A DNA stretch of 58,074 bases from Methylobacterium sp. E-045 (GCF_022829685.1 NZ_JAKSYE010000060.1:1-58074), one strand, 5' to 3'. Shown: positions 36,142-45,746, numbered from the stretch's first letter. The notes: generated from the sequence alone by a model not told the origin. Numbers and translations are program-made.

Positions 36142-37482
36142 TCAGCGCCGGGTCCGTGCCTCGCGCAGGGTGGAACCCGGCTCGACGGCGCCCCCCTTTG
36201 AGACGGCGATGCGCTGCGACAAGTAGATGCCGTGATGCCCCGAACAGGCATAGGCGGCAAAGCAGGCGACCGCCATGGCGACCCCATGCGTCGCCCCGAA
36301 CAGTTCGATCCCCATCAGCGTGCAGGCGAGGGGCGTGTTGGCCGCGCCCGCGAACACCGCCACGAAGCCCAGCGCCGCCATCAGGTCGAGGGGCGCTCCC
36401 ATCCATCCGCCAAGGGCATTGCCGAGGGCGGCGCCGATGAAGAACAGCGGCGTCACCTCGCCGCCCTTGAAGCCCGCGGCCAGGGTGACGACGGTGAAGA
36501 GGATCTTCCAGGCCCAGGACCAGGGATGGACCTCCGGGCCGAAGAAGCTCGCGATGCTCAAGCCCCCCGCATCCGGCGCAGTGACGCCGAGGCCGAGATA
36601 GTCGCGGGTGCCCAGCGCGTAGACGAGGCCGATCACCGCCAGGCCGCCGAGGACGGGGCGCAGGGGGGCGTAGGGTATCAGGCGCTTCAACCACCCGCCG
36701 AGGATGTGATTGGCCTCGGCGAAGACGAGGGCCGCGAGCCCGAAGGCGATGCCCGCGACGGCGACTTTCGCCAGCAGGATCGGATCGAGGGCGATGGGGC
36801 CGGTCGCATCCGCCAGATAGGCGATGCGGAACAGCGAATGATGGATGCCCCAGGCCTGGCAGGCCCAGTCGCCGATGACGGAGGCGAGCAGGCAGGGGAT
36901 CAGAGCGGCATATTCCATCCGGCCGATGGCCAGGACTTCGAGGGCGAAGACGGCCCCGGCGATGGGCGTGCCGAACACCGCCCCGAACCCCGCCGCCACG
37001 CCCGCCATGAGGACGATGCGCGTACCCGCCGGATCGAGCCGCGCCAGCCGTCCGATGGCGCTGGCCAGGCTGGCGCCGAGCTGCACCGCCGTGCCCTCAC
37101 GGCCGGCGGACCCGCCGAAGAGATGGGTCACCACGGTCCCGAGAAAGATCAGGGGCGCCATGCGCAGGGGAACGCCGCCACCGGGCTCATGGATCTGATC
37201 GACGACGAGGTTGTTGCCGCCCTCCACGCCACGCCCGACGCGGTGGTAGAGAAGGCCGATGGCCAACCCGCCGACCGGCAGCAGGAACAGCAGCCAGGGA
37301 TGCGCGAAGCGGGCGTTCGTGGCGGCGTCGAGGCACCAGAGAAAGGCCGCGCAGAGGGAGCCCACCGCCGCCGCCATCGGCACGAGGATCACCGCCCAGC
37401 GGGCGAACGCGACGACCCAGCCCACGCGGACCATCGTGGCGCGCTTCAGGTCGGCGGCTCGGTTCTTCAGAGCGACAGGCAT
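36142..37482 (-). CDS. CLC-F-type fluoride/proton antiporter
   Basis: 446 residues, polytopic CLC fold. The selectivity region reads [10 protein letters not shown] (about 87-96) in place of the chloride GSGIP motif. The gating glutamate is in GSAGREGT (E129), with Thr after it. [15 protein letters not shown] and [15 protein letters not shown] follow. GNNL plus GREGT is the pattern of the CLC-F clade, which expels fluoride in exchange for protons, rather than of chloride channels. A fluoride riboswitch lies in its leader, which strongly supports this substrate. GGTGG is the likely ribosome site. Confidence 0.88.
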   Translation of the reverse strand: MPVALKNRAADLKRATMVRVGWVVAFARWAVILVPMAAAVGSLCAAFLWCLDAATNARFAHPWLLFLLPVGGLAIGLLYHRVGRGVEGGNNLVVDQIHEPGGGVPLRMAPLIFLGTVVTHLFGGSAGREGTAVQLGASLASAIGRLARLDPAGTRIVLMAGVAAGFGAVFGTPIAGAVFALEVLAIGRMEYAALIPCLLASVIGDWACQAWGIHHSLFRIAYLADATGPIALDPILLAKVAVAGIAFGLAALVFAEANHILGGWLKRLIPYAPLRPVLGGLAVIGLVYALGTRDYLGLGVTAPDAGGLSIASFFGPEVHPWSWAWKILFTVVTLAAGFKGGEVTPLFFIGAALGNALGGWMGAPLDLMAALGFVAVFAGAANTPLACTLMGIELFGATHGVAMAVACFAAYACSGHHGIYLSQRIAVSKGGAVEPGSTLREARTRR

Positions 37483-37510
37483 GGTTCCACCGTCTTGCTG
37501 CGTGGCAAAA

Positions 37511-37651
37511 GGGTAGGAATCATCAGCCCTTATGGCGGTTCGGCTGAGTGTCTCTCACCAAACCCCCGCTGCGCCGTCGTACTCCGAGGGAGGACCGACC
37601 GTGATCGGGAGTTTTGAGAGGCACTCTTCACGCCCGGCAGAATCCATTGCC
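37511..37651 (-). promoter_or_regulatory. crcB fluoride riboswitch, split by an inserted repeat
   Basis: On the minus strand the 5' half is GGCAATGGATTCTGCC (37651-37636), matching the GG..AUGG..UUC..CC hairpin of the crcB motif. The 3' half is AACCGCC-ATAA-GGGCTGATG-ATTCCTACC (about 37540-37512), a near-consensus crcB core. The 81-bp repeat copy B lies between the halves with 9 and 5 extra bases at its edges. The pseudoknot partners GGATT and ATTCC keep 4 of 5 pairs. It lies about 30 nt upstream of the CLC-F start. Confidence 0.8.
37546..37626. repeat. 81-bp palindromic repeat, copy B, inside the fluoride riboswitch
   Basis: It starts GAGTGTCTCTCACCAAAC and ends GAGTTTTGAGAGGCACTC; terminal inverted repeats as in copy A at 35608-35688. 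Same length, 13 mismatches. Its self-complementary ends could form a stem that projects from the aptamer linker. Confidence 0.85.
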
Positions 37652-37740
37652 GCAGCCTTCGTGTCGCGGCGCAAAGAGAACGTCAAGCCGAAGATCGCGC
37701 TCCGCCTCCGACGTGTCGCCGCTCATGAACGCGGAACGGT

Positions 37741-39309
37741 TCAGCGCCCCGCAGCCACCGCGCGGGTAGACGAGCCGGTGAAGCGTGCGGCGGTGAGGTC
37801 GTCGCCGGGGCTGCGTCCCGAGAAACGGCTGCGCACGCCGCTTTCCGCCTGGGCGACGAGGCCGGCCGGCGCGGCATCGGCGCGGGCGCGGGCCGGGGCG
37901 ACGTGGACGGGTGAGGCGCGGCTGGCCGGCGCGGTCTCCGCGGCGGCCACCTCGAACAGGGCGCGCAGCTGCGTGCGCGCATCGGCATCGGCGGCGACGG
38001 GCCGGGCGAAACGGGTCGGCGTCCCGGTGGCGGGCGGCGTCGCGGCCATGCCGGTGGGAGCGAGACTCGCCACCTGAATGGCGGGACGCGGCGGCGGCAG
38101 GGGCATGGTGAGGGCGGCGGCGACGGCCGCGAATTCCGATGGCCGGCGTGGCGGCAGCGGCACGTCGATCGACGTCGATTGCGTCTCGTCGGCGATCGCC
38201 GGCTGGGAGACGTCCTGGGTGAGAAGGCTCTGGGCATCGCGTCCGTCGCGGCGCAGGAGGGCACCCTTGAGGGCATCGGACGCGGCCGGCGCGGCATAGG
38301 CCAGGGCCTCGCGGGTGCCGGATTGGTCGTCCGGATCGGCGCTGGCCACGAGAATGCTGGGCTTTGCCCGGGCCCGGGCCGGAGCCTCCGGCTGAGCGGC
38401 GGGCGCCTTCGCGCCGCCGCCGAAGAGACTGGCGAAGAAGCCCTTGATGCTCGGGCCGTCATCCTCGTCGATCATCGCGACCTGGGTCACGCCGAGCACG
38501 GTGCCGCCGCGCGCGAGGACCTCCGCACGGGCGAGCTCGTAGCCGGGCAGGGGGCGGTTGTCGGCGGGCAGGTGCACGGTCTTGCCGTCGGGGAACAGGC
38601 GGGCCAGCTGGTCGTGGCTCATGCGCGGCCAGGAGCGGACAGAGCCGACATCGAGATGGACGAAGGGCGAGCCGGCATGGGGATACCAGCCGACACCGCC
38701 GCGCTGCATCCGCATGCCGACGGCGCGAAGCTGGTCGATGGAGACATCCGGCAGGTAGAAATCCATCGCCTTGCCGAGCATGTGCTGGCTGAACTCGGCT
38801 ACCGCGCGCGACCGGCGGCGCAGCATGGCGTTGGTGCCCGGCGAGCGATAGGCCGAGACCACGGTGATCGGCTCCTGCGAGCCCACCGACCGGTACGCCT
38901 CCCACACCGTATCGAACAGGCGCGGATCCATTTTGGTGGGCTCGTCCACGCGCCAGTCGCGCAGCATCCAGTTGAGCTGTTCCAGGGCGGCCCGGTCGTA
39001 GCGCCCGTCACGCTTGAACGTGATCGTGGCGCTCTCCTTCGTATGGGTATGGTAGATCGAGAGCGTGCGGGTATCGCCGTTGGCGACCGCGTCCTGCGTC
39101 CCGCGCGTGCCCGCACCGAGCGCCAGGGCGATGCCCGACGCCGCGATGATCGAGCGGCGCAGCCGGGGATGGGAGAAGGCATCGCGGAGACAGTCGCGGA
39201 AGCGCGAGACCGGCTGGGTGGATCGATCGGCCGGTTGGGCCTCTTCACGCAGCGGAATGCCCACGATCGTCCTCACCTCTGCCAGACCACGCGTTGTCGC
39301 GCGGATCAT
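37741..39309 (-). CDS. DUF882 / YcbK-like peptidase M15 family protein
   Basis: 522 residues. A signal-anchor-like segment lies near 53-67 (SIIAASGIALALGAG). The DUF882 core (about 80-240) has LSIYHTHTKESATITF, ITVVSAYRSPGTNAML, EFSQHMLGKAMDFYLPDV and GSPFVHLDVGSVRSWPRM. The H...D and HLD residues are the zinc ligands of the LAS/M15 fold, so murein endopeptidase activity is likely. The C-terminal about 270 residues are Ala/Pro-rich and low complexity. The next gene upstream is an L,D-transpeptidase in the same orientation, giving a cell-wall pair. Confidence 0.85.
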   Translation of the reverse strand: MIRATTRGLAEVRTIVGIPLREEAQPADRSTQPVSRFRDCLRDAFSHPRLRRSIIAASGIALALGAGTRGTQDAVANGDTRTLSIYHTHTKESATITFKRDGRYDRAALEQLNWMLRDWRVDEPTKMDPRLFDTVWEAYRSVGSQEPITVVSAYRSPGTNAMLRRRSRAVAEFSQHMLGKAMDFYLPDVSIDQLRAVGMRMQRGGVGWYPHAGSPFVHLDVGSVRSWPRMSHDQLARLFPDGKTVHLPADNRPLPGYELARAEVLARGGTVLGVTQVAMIDEDDGPSIKGFFASLFGGGAKAPAAQPEAPARARAKPSILVASADPDDQSGTREALAYAAPAASDALKGALLRRDGRDAQSLLTQDVSQPAIADETQSTSIDVPLPPRRPSEFAAVAAALTMPLPPPRPAIQVASLAPTGMAATPPATGTPTRFARPVAADADARTQLRALFEVAAAETAPASRASPVHVAPARARADAAPAGLVAQAESGVRSRFSGRSPGDDLTAARFTGSSTRAVAAGR

Positions 39310-39499
39310 GGTGAACGCAAGGTTACCGAAAACCGTAAACGCACAGTTATCGGATCCTCAGCCATTCGCCGGTCGACACAACGGCTAGGTTTCAACCGTG
39401 GCGAAATCGTGCCGACCCGCGGACAAGATCGAGCATCGGCAAGAGCGGCATCGCACATTCCCGATCGCGTTGCATTCGTGCAACGACGGCGGCTGCGCG

Positions 39500-41581
39500 C
39501 TACCACCAGCCGCGAGAGACCGGGGCAGGGGCCGGTGCCGGCCCCCAGGGATCGACGGGAACCGCTTCGGCGGATCTGGCGGCCGGTGCCCTGACCGCCC
39601 GCGCGGGATTGGCGCCGGAAGGGGCGGCGTGCGACGCGGCGCGGCGAACCTCCGACGACGCCCCGGCCGCGCTCGGCGCCGGTGTCGCCGGACGTGCCGC
39701 GACCTTGGCCGGCGCTTTCACCTGAGCCTTGGCGACGAGCAGGCTGCCCGGTGCGAGGCCGAGGGCGATCTTCATCCGCGCATCGTGCCCGTAGAGATCC
39801 GAAAACGTCCGCAGGGATCCGCGATCGTCCGCATCGAGGGTGAAATAGGCCAGATGGACCGGCAGCTTCTCGGGCAGACGGATGGTGCGCTCGCCCTTGC
39901 CGATGAGTTTCTTCAGGCGCTCGCTCGACCACGCTTCGGGCAGGACCGAATCGGCGAACCGGAAGGGATCGTCCACACGCACGCAGCCATGGCTCATCGC
40001 CCGCTGTGAGGCGGAGAACAGCGAACGGTTGGGCGTGTCGTGCAGGTAGACGGCATGGTTGTTGGGGAACAGGAACTTGATGAATCCGAGCGCATTCCGC
40101 TCGCCCGGCGGCTGGCGCACCGAGATGTTGCCGTTGCGATAGACGACCTCGTAGCCACGACGGGCCGCGTAGTTCGGGTCGCGGGCCAGGGCGGGCAGGA
40201 ATTCGTTCTTGAGGATCGAGGGCGGCACGTTCCAGGACGGGTTGACGACGGCGTATTCCATCATCCCGGAAAAGACCGGCGTCGGCGTCTCGGCCTTGCC
40301 GACGATGACGCGGGACTCGTCGCGCTGCATGCCGTTGCGGACCACGCGCAGACGGAATTCGGGGATGTTGACGAGGACGTAGTCACGACCGAGATCGCTC
40401 GGCAGCCAGCGCCAGCGCTCCATGTTGACGAGGACGGTCGCTTCCTCGTCGCCGACGCGCGACGATGCCTCGGCCCGACCCAGGGCGGCGACGGTCTGGG
40501 GCGTGAGCGTGCCGGTGGCCGGCAGGCCACGGCCGCGCTGGAACTTCGCCACGGCAGCGGACACGGTCGCATCGAACGCATCCGGCTCGCCGGAGGCGGC
40601 GTCGAGGGTGCCGGCGGTGCGAGTCGGCAGGCCGAAATGGCGGCGTAGAACGGGAACGCGAGGATCGTTCATGCCGACCTTGAGCACCGGCCCGGCGGGA
40701 ATCGTGACGGGCGACACCGCCATGGGCGCGCCGTGGAGATTGCGCAGGCTGGCGAGCCGCGCCTTCAGAGCGAGGTAGCCGGCCTGCGCCGGGTTGTAGC
40801 CCTGCAGCACGGTGCCGGCTTGGGGCCCGGCGCTGGCGATGCGCGCCAGAACGGCATCCGCGCCCGGAATGTCCAGGGTGGGCGTGATGAGGCGGGATAT
40901 GGCGGACAGGTTGATGCGCGCCCCCCGTGCGTCCTTGGCGTAGAGCACGATGGCCGCCGAGAGTTTCAGCTCGATCTCGGCGGTCTGGGCCTCGGTCAAT
41001 CCCTGTGTGCCGATGACGGGCACCGGATAGGCCTGGACGTTGAGGCCGTCCTCGGCCGCGAGGGACAGACGGGACGCGGCGGCCTTGGCCGCGGGGGTGA
41101 AGACACCGTCGACGACCCAGACCGGCTTGAAAGCGCCGAGGCCGTAGAAGGCCTGCATCGCCTCCCGGTCCTTGGTGCTCAGGCGGGCGAGGAGAGGGGC
41201 CGGATCGGCGAGGCGCGCGGCGAGGGCCGCCCCCATCGGATCGGTCGGCACCGGAGCGGCGGCCACGGCGTCGGCGGGATCGGATCCGGCCCCGGCATTC
41301 GTGGTCTCCGCCTTACCTGTATCGGACGGGCTCGCGGGGGCTTGGACGGCCTCTCCCGCGGCAGCGGGCTTCGCGAGGTCGGGGGAGGGCGAGACCGGCG
41401 GCGAGATCGCCCCTGTCGCCACCGTGTCGCCTTTCCCCTGATCGGGCGAGGCCGACGGTGCGGCAGCGCTCTGTACCACGGACGGAGCCGGGTCGAGCCG
41501 GGACTCGGCCTGTGCCGCGTAGCCGACACAACCCGCCATCAAGGCAGCCAGTGCAACCGAGGCGGAGCGCGAAGCGCCCAT
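39500..41581 (-). CDS. L,D-transpeptidase, YcbB/LdtD-like, exported
   Basis: 693 residues from the ATG at 41581, chosen for CGGGAG upstream and a short signal peptide (ASVALAALMAGCVGYAAQA); the frame reaches 41722. An Ala/Pro-rich linker is followed by the scaffold domain. A peptidoglycan-binding stretch (VAKFQRGRGLPATGTLTPQTVAAL) comes next, then the YkuD catalytic domain with MSHGCVRVDDPF (catalytic Cys) and VYLHDTPNRSLF. It forms 3-3 cross-links in murein or attaches proteins to it. Cys in LMAGC could be lipidated, but the lipobox is not canonical. Confidence 0.88.
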   Translation of the reverse strand: MGASRSASVALAALMAGCVGYAAQAESRLDPAPSVVQSAAAPSASPDQGKGDTVATGAISPPVSPSPDLAKPAAAGEAVQAPASPSDTGKAETTNAGAGSDPADAVAAAPVPTDPMGAALAARLADPAPLLARLSTKDREAMQAFYGLGAFKPVWVVDGVFTPAAKAAASRLSLAAEDGLNVQAYPVPVIGTQGLTEAQTAEIELKLSAAIVLYAKDARGARINLSAISRLITPTLDIPGADAVLARIASAGPQAGTVLQGYNPAQAGYLALKARLASLRNLHGAPMAVSPVTIPAGPVLKVGMNDPRVPVLRRHFGLPTRTAGTLDAASGEPDAFDATVSAAVAKFQRGRGLPATGTLTPQTVAALGRAEASSRVGDEEATVLVNMERWRWLPSDLGRDYVLVNIPEFRLRVVRNGMQRDESRVIVGKAETPTPVFSGMMEYAVVNPSWNVPPSILKNEFLPALARDPNYAARRGYEVVYRNGNISVRQPPGERNALGFIKFLFPNNHAVYLHDTPNRSLFSASQRAMSHGCVRVDDPFRFADSVLPEAWSSERLKKLIGKGERTIRLPEKLPVHLAYFTLDADDRGSLRTFSDLYGHDARMKIALGLAPGSLLVAKAQVKAPAKVAARPATPAPSAAGASSEVRRAASHAAPSGANPARAVRAPAARSAEAVPVDPWGPAPAPAPVSRGWW

Positions 41582-41764
41582 GATGAAACTCCCGGAACCG
41601 GCCATGACGGCCGTGTTTGAGCGCAAAACAATCGCTGCTCGCGCCACCGCTTGCAACGGCGTGCGGGCAACAGTGGATGTCCGGCATGCGCCGGAGGCTG
41701 GAGTCGCAGTGCCGTGACGCACATCCCGACCGACGGGACGCGAAGGGGACGCGCCCCCCGTGTC

Positions 41765-43258
41765 TCAGGCAGCGGCTTCGTCGCCCTTCTCGTCGCCGTC
41801 GAGACCGAGATCCTTCAGCTTGCGGTAGAGGGTCGAGCGGCCGATGCCGAGGCGCCGCGATACTTCGGACATGCGACCCCGGTAGTATTGAAGGGCGAAG
41901 CGGATGATCTCCGCCTCCAGCGCGTCCATCGGTTTCATCTCGCCGGACTCCTCGGTGACGAGGGTCATCGCATGGGGGTCGCGGACCTCCACCCGGACGA
42001 TCTCGCGCACCGGCTCCGGGGTACCGGCATGGACCATGGGCTGGACCGGGGCGGCGGGAATACGCACGTCGAACCCTTCGACCTGGGCGGCGATCTGCGG
42101 GAACTCGGCCACGGTGAGCTCGTCGCTATCGGCGAGCACCACCGCGCGAAACAGGGCGTTCTCGAGCTGGCGGACATTGCCGGGCCAGCCGTAGCGGCTG
42201 AGCAGGGACATCGCCTCCGGCGTGATCGCGCGGACCCGCTTGCCCTCCTCGGCCGCGAAGCGCGCGCAAAACGAGCGCACCAGATCCGGGATATCCTCGC
42301 GGCGCGCCCGCAGGGGGGGCAGGGTCATCGGAAAGACGTTGAGACGGTAGTACAGGTCCTCGCGGAAGCGGCCCTGCTTCACGAGGTCGAGGAGCGAACG
42401 GTTCGTGGCCGAGATGAGCCGGATGTCGATCCGGACGCTGCGCTTGGCGCCCACCGGATCGACTTCCCCCTCCTGCAGGGCGCGCAGGAGCTTCACCTGG
42501 GCATCGAGGGGCAGTTCACCGATCTCGTCGAGGAACAAGGTACCGCCCGACGCCTCGACGAACTTGCCCACATGACGCTCGGTGGCGCCGGTGAAGGCGC
42601 CCTTCTCGTGCCCGAACAGGGTCGATTCGACGAGGTTGTCGGGAATCGCCCCGCAATTGACCGTGACGAAGGCCTTGCCGCGCCGGTCGCCCGACCCCTG
42701 GATCGCGCGCGCCAGCACCTCCTTGCCGACACCGGACTCCCCCTCGATCAGCACCGGGATGTTGGACTTGGCCGAGCGCTCGGCCAGCCGGATCACGCGC
42801 TCCATGTCGGGGCTGCGCGAGGACAGGTCCTTGAAGGTGAGCGAGCCGGAGGCGCGCCGCCGCATGCGCCGGACCTCCTCCTCGAGCTGGTCGACCTTGA
42901 GGGCGTTCTTGATGGAGACCTGGAGCCGTTCGGCGCCGGCCGGCTTCACTACGAAATCCGTGGCGCCGGCACGCATGGCGTTGACCACGGCATCGATGGA
43001 GCCGTTGGACGTCTGGACGATGACGGGGGTGTCGAGACCCGATTGGCGCATCTGGGCCATGACGGCGAGACCATCGAGACCGCCGGGCATCACCAGATCG
43101 AGGAGAACGACATCGATGGGTTCGCCCGAACGCAGCACGGACAATCCGTCCTCGCCGTTCTCGGCGACCTTCACTTCGAAGCCGAGACGACGCACCATCG
43201 CTTCGGCGAGCCGGCGCTGGACGGGATCGTCGTCGACGATGAGGATCGTTGTCGACAT
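41765..43258 (-). CDS. Sigma-54-dependent response regulator (NtrC family)
   Basis: 497 residues. Receiver domain 1-120 with D54 in LLDLVMP and K105 in VVKPAG. AAA+ domain with Walker A GESGVGKE (173-180), the sigma-54 contact loop GAFTGA (220-225), FLDEIGELPL and GWPGNVRQLENAL. A C-terminal Fis-type HTH (SEVSRRLGIGRSTLYRKLKDLG) binds DNA. It activates sigma-54 promoters when phosphorylated. No histidine kinase is adjacent, so it is an orphan here. Target genes cannot be told from this window. Confidence 0.92.
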   Translation of the reverse strand: MSTTILIVDDDPVQRRLAEAMVRRLGFEVKVAENGEDGLSVLRSGEPIDVVLLDLVMPGGLDGLAVMAQMRQSGLDTPVIVQTSNGSIDAVVNAMRAGATDFVVKPAGAERLQVSIKNALKVDQLEEEVRRMRRRASGSLTFKDLSSRSPDMERVIRLAERSAKSNIPVLIEGESGVGKEVLARAIQGSGDRRGKAFVTVNCGAIPDNLVESTLFGHEKGAFTGATERHVGKFVEASGGTLFLDEIGELPLDAQVKLLRALQEGEVDPVGAKRSVRIDIRLISATNRSLLDLVKQGRFREDLYYRLNVFPMTLPPLRARREDIPDLVRSFCARFAAEEGKRVRAITPEAMSLLSRYGWPGNVRQLENALFRAVVLADSDELTVAEFPQIAAQVEGFDVRIPAAPVQPMVHAGTPEPVREIVRVEVRDPHAMTLVTEESGEMKPMDALEAEIIRFALQYYRGRMSEVSRRLGIGRSTLYRKLKDLGLDGDEKGDEAAA

Positions 43259-43542
43259 GCGGAGAGCCTCGACCGTGTGCTGAGAAAGGCGATCGTCCCA
43301 GGGATGTCGTCCTGCGAGTCGGCCACCGGTGTTTCGTTTCGATCCGTAGGGTGAGCGAAGAGCGTAAAGCTGCGCTTAACGACGATCCCACTTTCTTCCC
43401 CGATGGTCCACTCCCCGGGGCGAGCGCGGACGATGCCGGAGATTCGTTGCGGCCGAATGGGCCGAGTCGGTTGATCGCAGGGCCTTACCGCTCGATATCA
43501 CCGGAAACGGCGAGGAAACGCCGCTTCAGGATCAAAGACACC

Positions 43543-45432
43543 ATGTCGAGTCGTGCCGTCGTCCATGCCAGCCTCTCCAGCGCCGCCCGGATGCCGGCCG
43601 GGCAACGATCGGAAGGGACGAACGTCGCGCGGGCCGCCGCTCTCGCCCTCGATCTCGGCTCGCTTCCCGAATGGGATCTGAGCGACCTCTATTCCGGGAT
43701 CGATTCGCCGGACTTCCGCGCCGACCTGATCCGGGCGGAAGGCGAATGCAGCGCCTTTTCGGAGCGCTACGGCGGCGTCATCGCCGAGATCGCCGGCGGA
43801 CCCGACGCGTCCGCGCGCCTCGCCGAGGCGGTGGCGGCCTATGAGGCGATCGAGGACCGGCTCGGCCGTCTGATGTCCTTCGCCGGCCTGGTTTACTCCG
43901 GCGACACCACGGACGAGCGGCGCCAGAAGTTCTACGGCGACACCCAGGAACGCCTGACCACAGCCTCCGGCCACCTGCTCTTCTTCGCCCTGGAGATCAA
44001 TCGGGTCGACGATTCCGTGATGGACGCCGCCATGGCGGAGGGGCCCCTCGCGCATTACCGCCCGTGGATCGAGGATCTGCGCCGGGAGAAGCCGTTTCAG
44101 CTCGACGACCGCACCGAGAAGCTGTTCCTCGAAAAGTCGGTGACCGGGCGCTCCGCCTGGAACCGGCTGTTCGACGGCACGATCGCGTCCCTGCGCTTCC
44201 CGCTGCAGGGCGAGATGCTTACCCTCGAGCCGACGCTCAACAAGCTTCAGGACCCCGATGGAGCCGTCCGCAAGGAAGCGGCCGGCGCCCTGGGCGACGT
44301 ATTTCGCGCCAATCTGCGGACCTTCGCCCTCATCACCAACACCCTGGCCAAGGACAAGGAGATTTCCGATCGCTGGCGCGGCTTCAAGGACGTCGCCGAC
44401 GACCGGCACCTCTCCAACCGGGTCGAGCCCGAGGTGGTGGCGGCCCTGGTGGACGCGGTGCAAGCCGCCTATCCGCGCCTGTCGCACCGCTACTACCGGC
44501 TGAAAGCCAAGTGGTTCGGGGTCGACGTCCTGCCCTATTGGGACCGCAACGCGCCGCTGCCGCGGGTCGAACAGCGCACCATTCCCTGGGCCGAGGCGCG
44601 GGACATGGTGCTCGACGCCTACGGCGCGTTCTCGCCGCGCATGGCCGACATCGCCAAGACCTTCTTCGACCGCCGCTGGATCGATGCACCGACGCGGCCG
44701 GGCAAGGCGCCGGGCGCTTTCGCCCATCCCACCGTGCCCTCGGCGCATCCCTATGTGCTGGTGAACTACCAGGGCAAGCCCCGGGACGTGATGACCCTCG
44801 CGCACGAACTCGGCCACGGGGTGCATCAGGTCCTCGCCTCCCATAACGGTGCCCTGATGGCGCCGACGCCCCTCACGCTGGCCGAGACCGCGAGCGTGTT
44901 CGGCGAGATGCTGACCTTCCGGCGCCTGCTCGCCGCCACCACCGATACGGTCCAGCGCCGGGCGATGCTGGCGGCGAAGGTCGAGGACATGATCAACACG
45001 GTCGTGCGCCAGATCGCGTTCTACCTGTTCGAGCGGAAGGTCCACCTCGCCCGCGCCGAAGGCGAACTCACCGCCGAGCAGATCAACGGCCTCTGGATGT
45101 CGGTGCAGGCGGAGAGCTTCGGTCCGGCGATCTCCCTTGATGCCGGCTACGAGCCGTTCTGGGCCTATATCCCGCACTTCATCCACTCGCCGTTCTACGT
45201 CTACGCCTACGCGTTCGGCGACTGCCTCGTGAACTCGCTCTACGGCGTCTATGCCAATGCCGAAGAGGGTTTCGTGGACCGCTACTTCGCGCTGCTCTCG
45301 GCCGGCGGGGCCAAGCCCTACGGCGAACTCCTCGCCCCCTTCGGCCTTAATGCCAGCGACCCCGCCTTCTGGCAGATCGGCCTCAACATGATCGAGGGGA
45401 TGATCGTCGAACTCGAGGCGATGGAGGGGTGA
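43543..45432 (+). CDS. pepF: Oligoendopeptidase F (M3 family metallopeptidase)
   Basis: 629 residues from the ATG at 43543 (MSSRAVVHASL, with AGGA upstream). The zinc site is TLAHELGHGVH (H421, E422, H425) with the third ligand in ETASVFGEML. The N-terminal part WDLSDLYSGIDSPDF...ERYGG is typical of PepF. The C-terminal FIHSPFYVYAYAFGDCLV matches the M3B branch. It is a cytosolic peptidase cleaving short peptides. The 284 bp upstream, shared with the divergent response regulator gene, show no clear site. An in-frame extension to 43249 lacks similarity. Confidence 0.93.
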   Translation: MSSRAVVHASLSSAARMPAGQRSEGTNVARAAALALDLGSLPEWDLSDLYSGIDSPDFRADLIRAEGECSAFSERYGGVIAEIAGGPDASARLAEAVAAYEAIEDRLGRLMSFAGLVYSGDTTDERRQKFYGDTQERLTTASGHLLFFALEINRVDDSVMDAAMAEGPLAHYRPWIEDLRREKPFQLDDRTEKLFLEKSVTGRSAWNRLFDGTIASLRFPLQGEMLTLEPTLNKLQDPDGAVRKEAAGALGDVFRANLRTFALITNTLAKDKEISDRWRGFKDVADDRHLSNRVEPEVVAALVDAVQAAYPRLSHRYYRLKAKWFGVDVLPYWDRNAPLPRVEQRTIPWAEARDMVLDAYGAFSPRMADIAKTFFDRRWIDAPTRPGKAPGAFAHPTVPSAHPYVLVNYQGKPRDVMTLAHELGHGVHQVLASHNGALMAPTPLTLAETASVFGEMLTFRRLLAATTDTVQRRAMLAAKVEDMINTVVRQIAFYLFERKVHLARAEGELTAEQINGLWMSVQAESFGPAISLDAGYEPFWAYIPHFIHSPFYVYAYAFGDCLVNSLYGVYANAEEGFVDRYFALLSAGGAKPYGELLAPFGLNASDPAFWQIGLNMIEGMIVELEAMEG

Positions 45433-45479
45433 GGGTGCCCTGAGACCGGCTGCCCATACTCTGCTGTCTTGGCCGCCCC

Positions 45480-45514
45480 CGCCTCCTGTTGTACATTTCG
45501 TACAACAGGAGGCG
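45480..45514 (+). promoter_or_regulatory. Long inverted repeat over the toxin-antitoxin ribosome site
   Basis: Arms CGCCTCCTGTTGTAC (45480-45494) and GTACAACAGGAGGCG (45500-45514) are perfectly complementary around ATTTC. The right arm contains AGGAGG, the antitoxin ribosome site. It can act as a DNA operator for the AbrB-type antitoxin, as an RNA hairpin hiding the ribosome site, or as both. Confidence 0.8.
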
Positions 45515-45521
45515 ATTCGCC

Positions 45522-45746
45522 ATGAAGCTCGAAGTCAAGAAGATCGGCAATTCCACCGGGCTCATCCTGCCGCGGGAGCTTCTCACCAAGCTCAACCTCG
45601 CCCAGGGTCAGTGGCTTCACGTCACCGAAATGCCGGATGGCGGCGTCCGGCTGACGCCATACGACCCGGAATTCGACCGCGCGATGGCGCTCGTCGACGA
45701 CATCATGGATGAATACAAGGATACGCTCCGGGCGCTCGCCCAATGA
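45522..45746 (+). CDS. AbrB/MazE-type antitoxin
   Basis: 74 residues from the ATG at 45522. The SpoVT-AbrB swapped-hairpin fold is evident: MKLEVKKIGNSTGLILPREL, LNLAQGQWLHVTEMPDGGVRLTPYD, then a C-terminal toxin-binding tail (FDRAMALVDDIMDEYKDTLRALAQ). It should bind the inverted repeat at its own start and neutralise the downstream Doc protein. The stop overlaps the doc start by 4 nt (ATGA), which keeps the two in fixed ratio. Confidence 0.9.
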   Translation: MKLEVKKIGNSTGLILPRELLTKLNLAQGQWLHVTEMPDGGVRLTPYDPEFDRAMALVDDIMDEYKDTLRALAQ

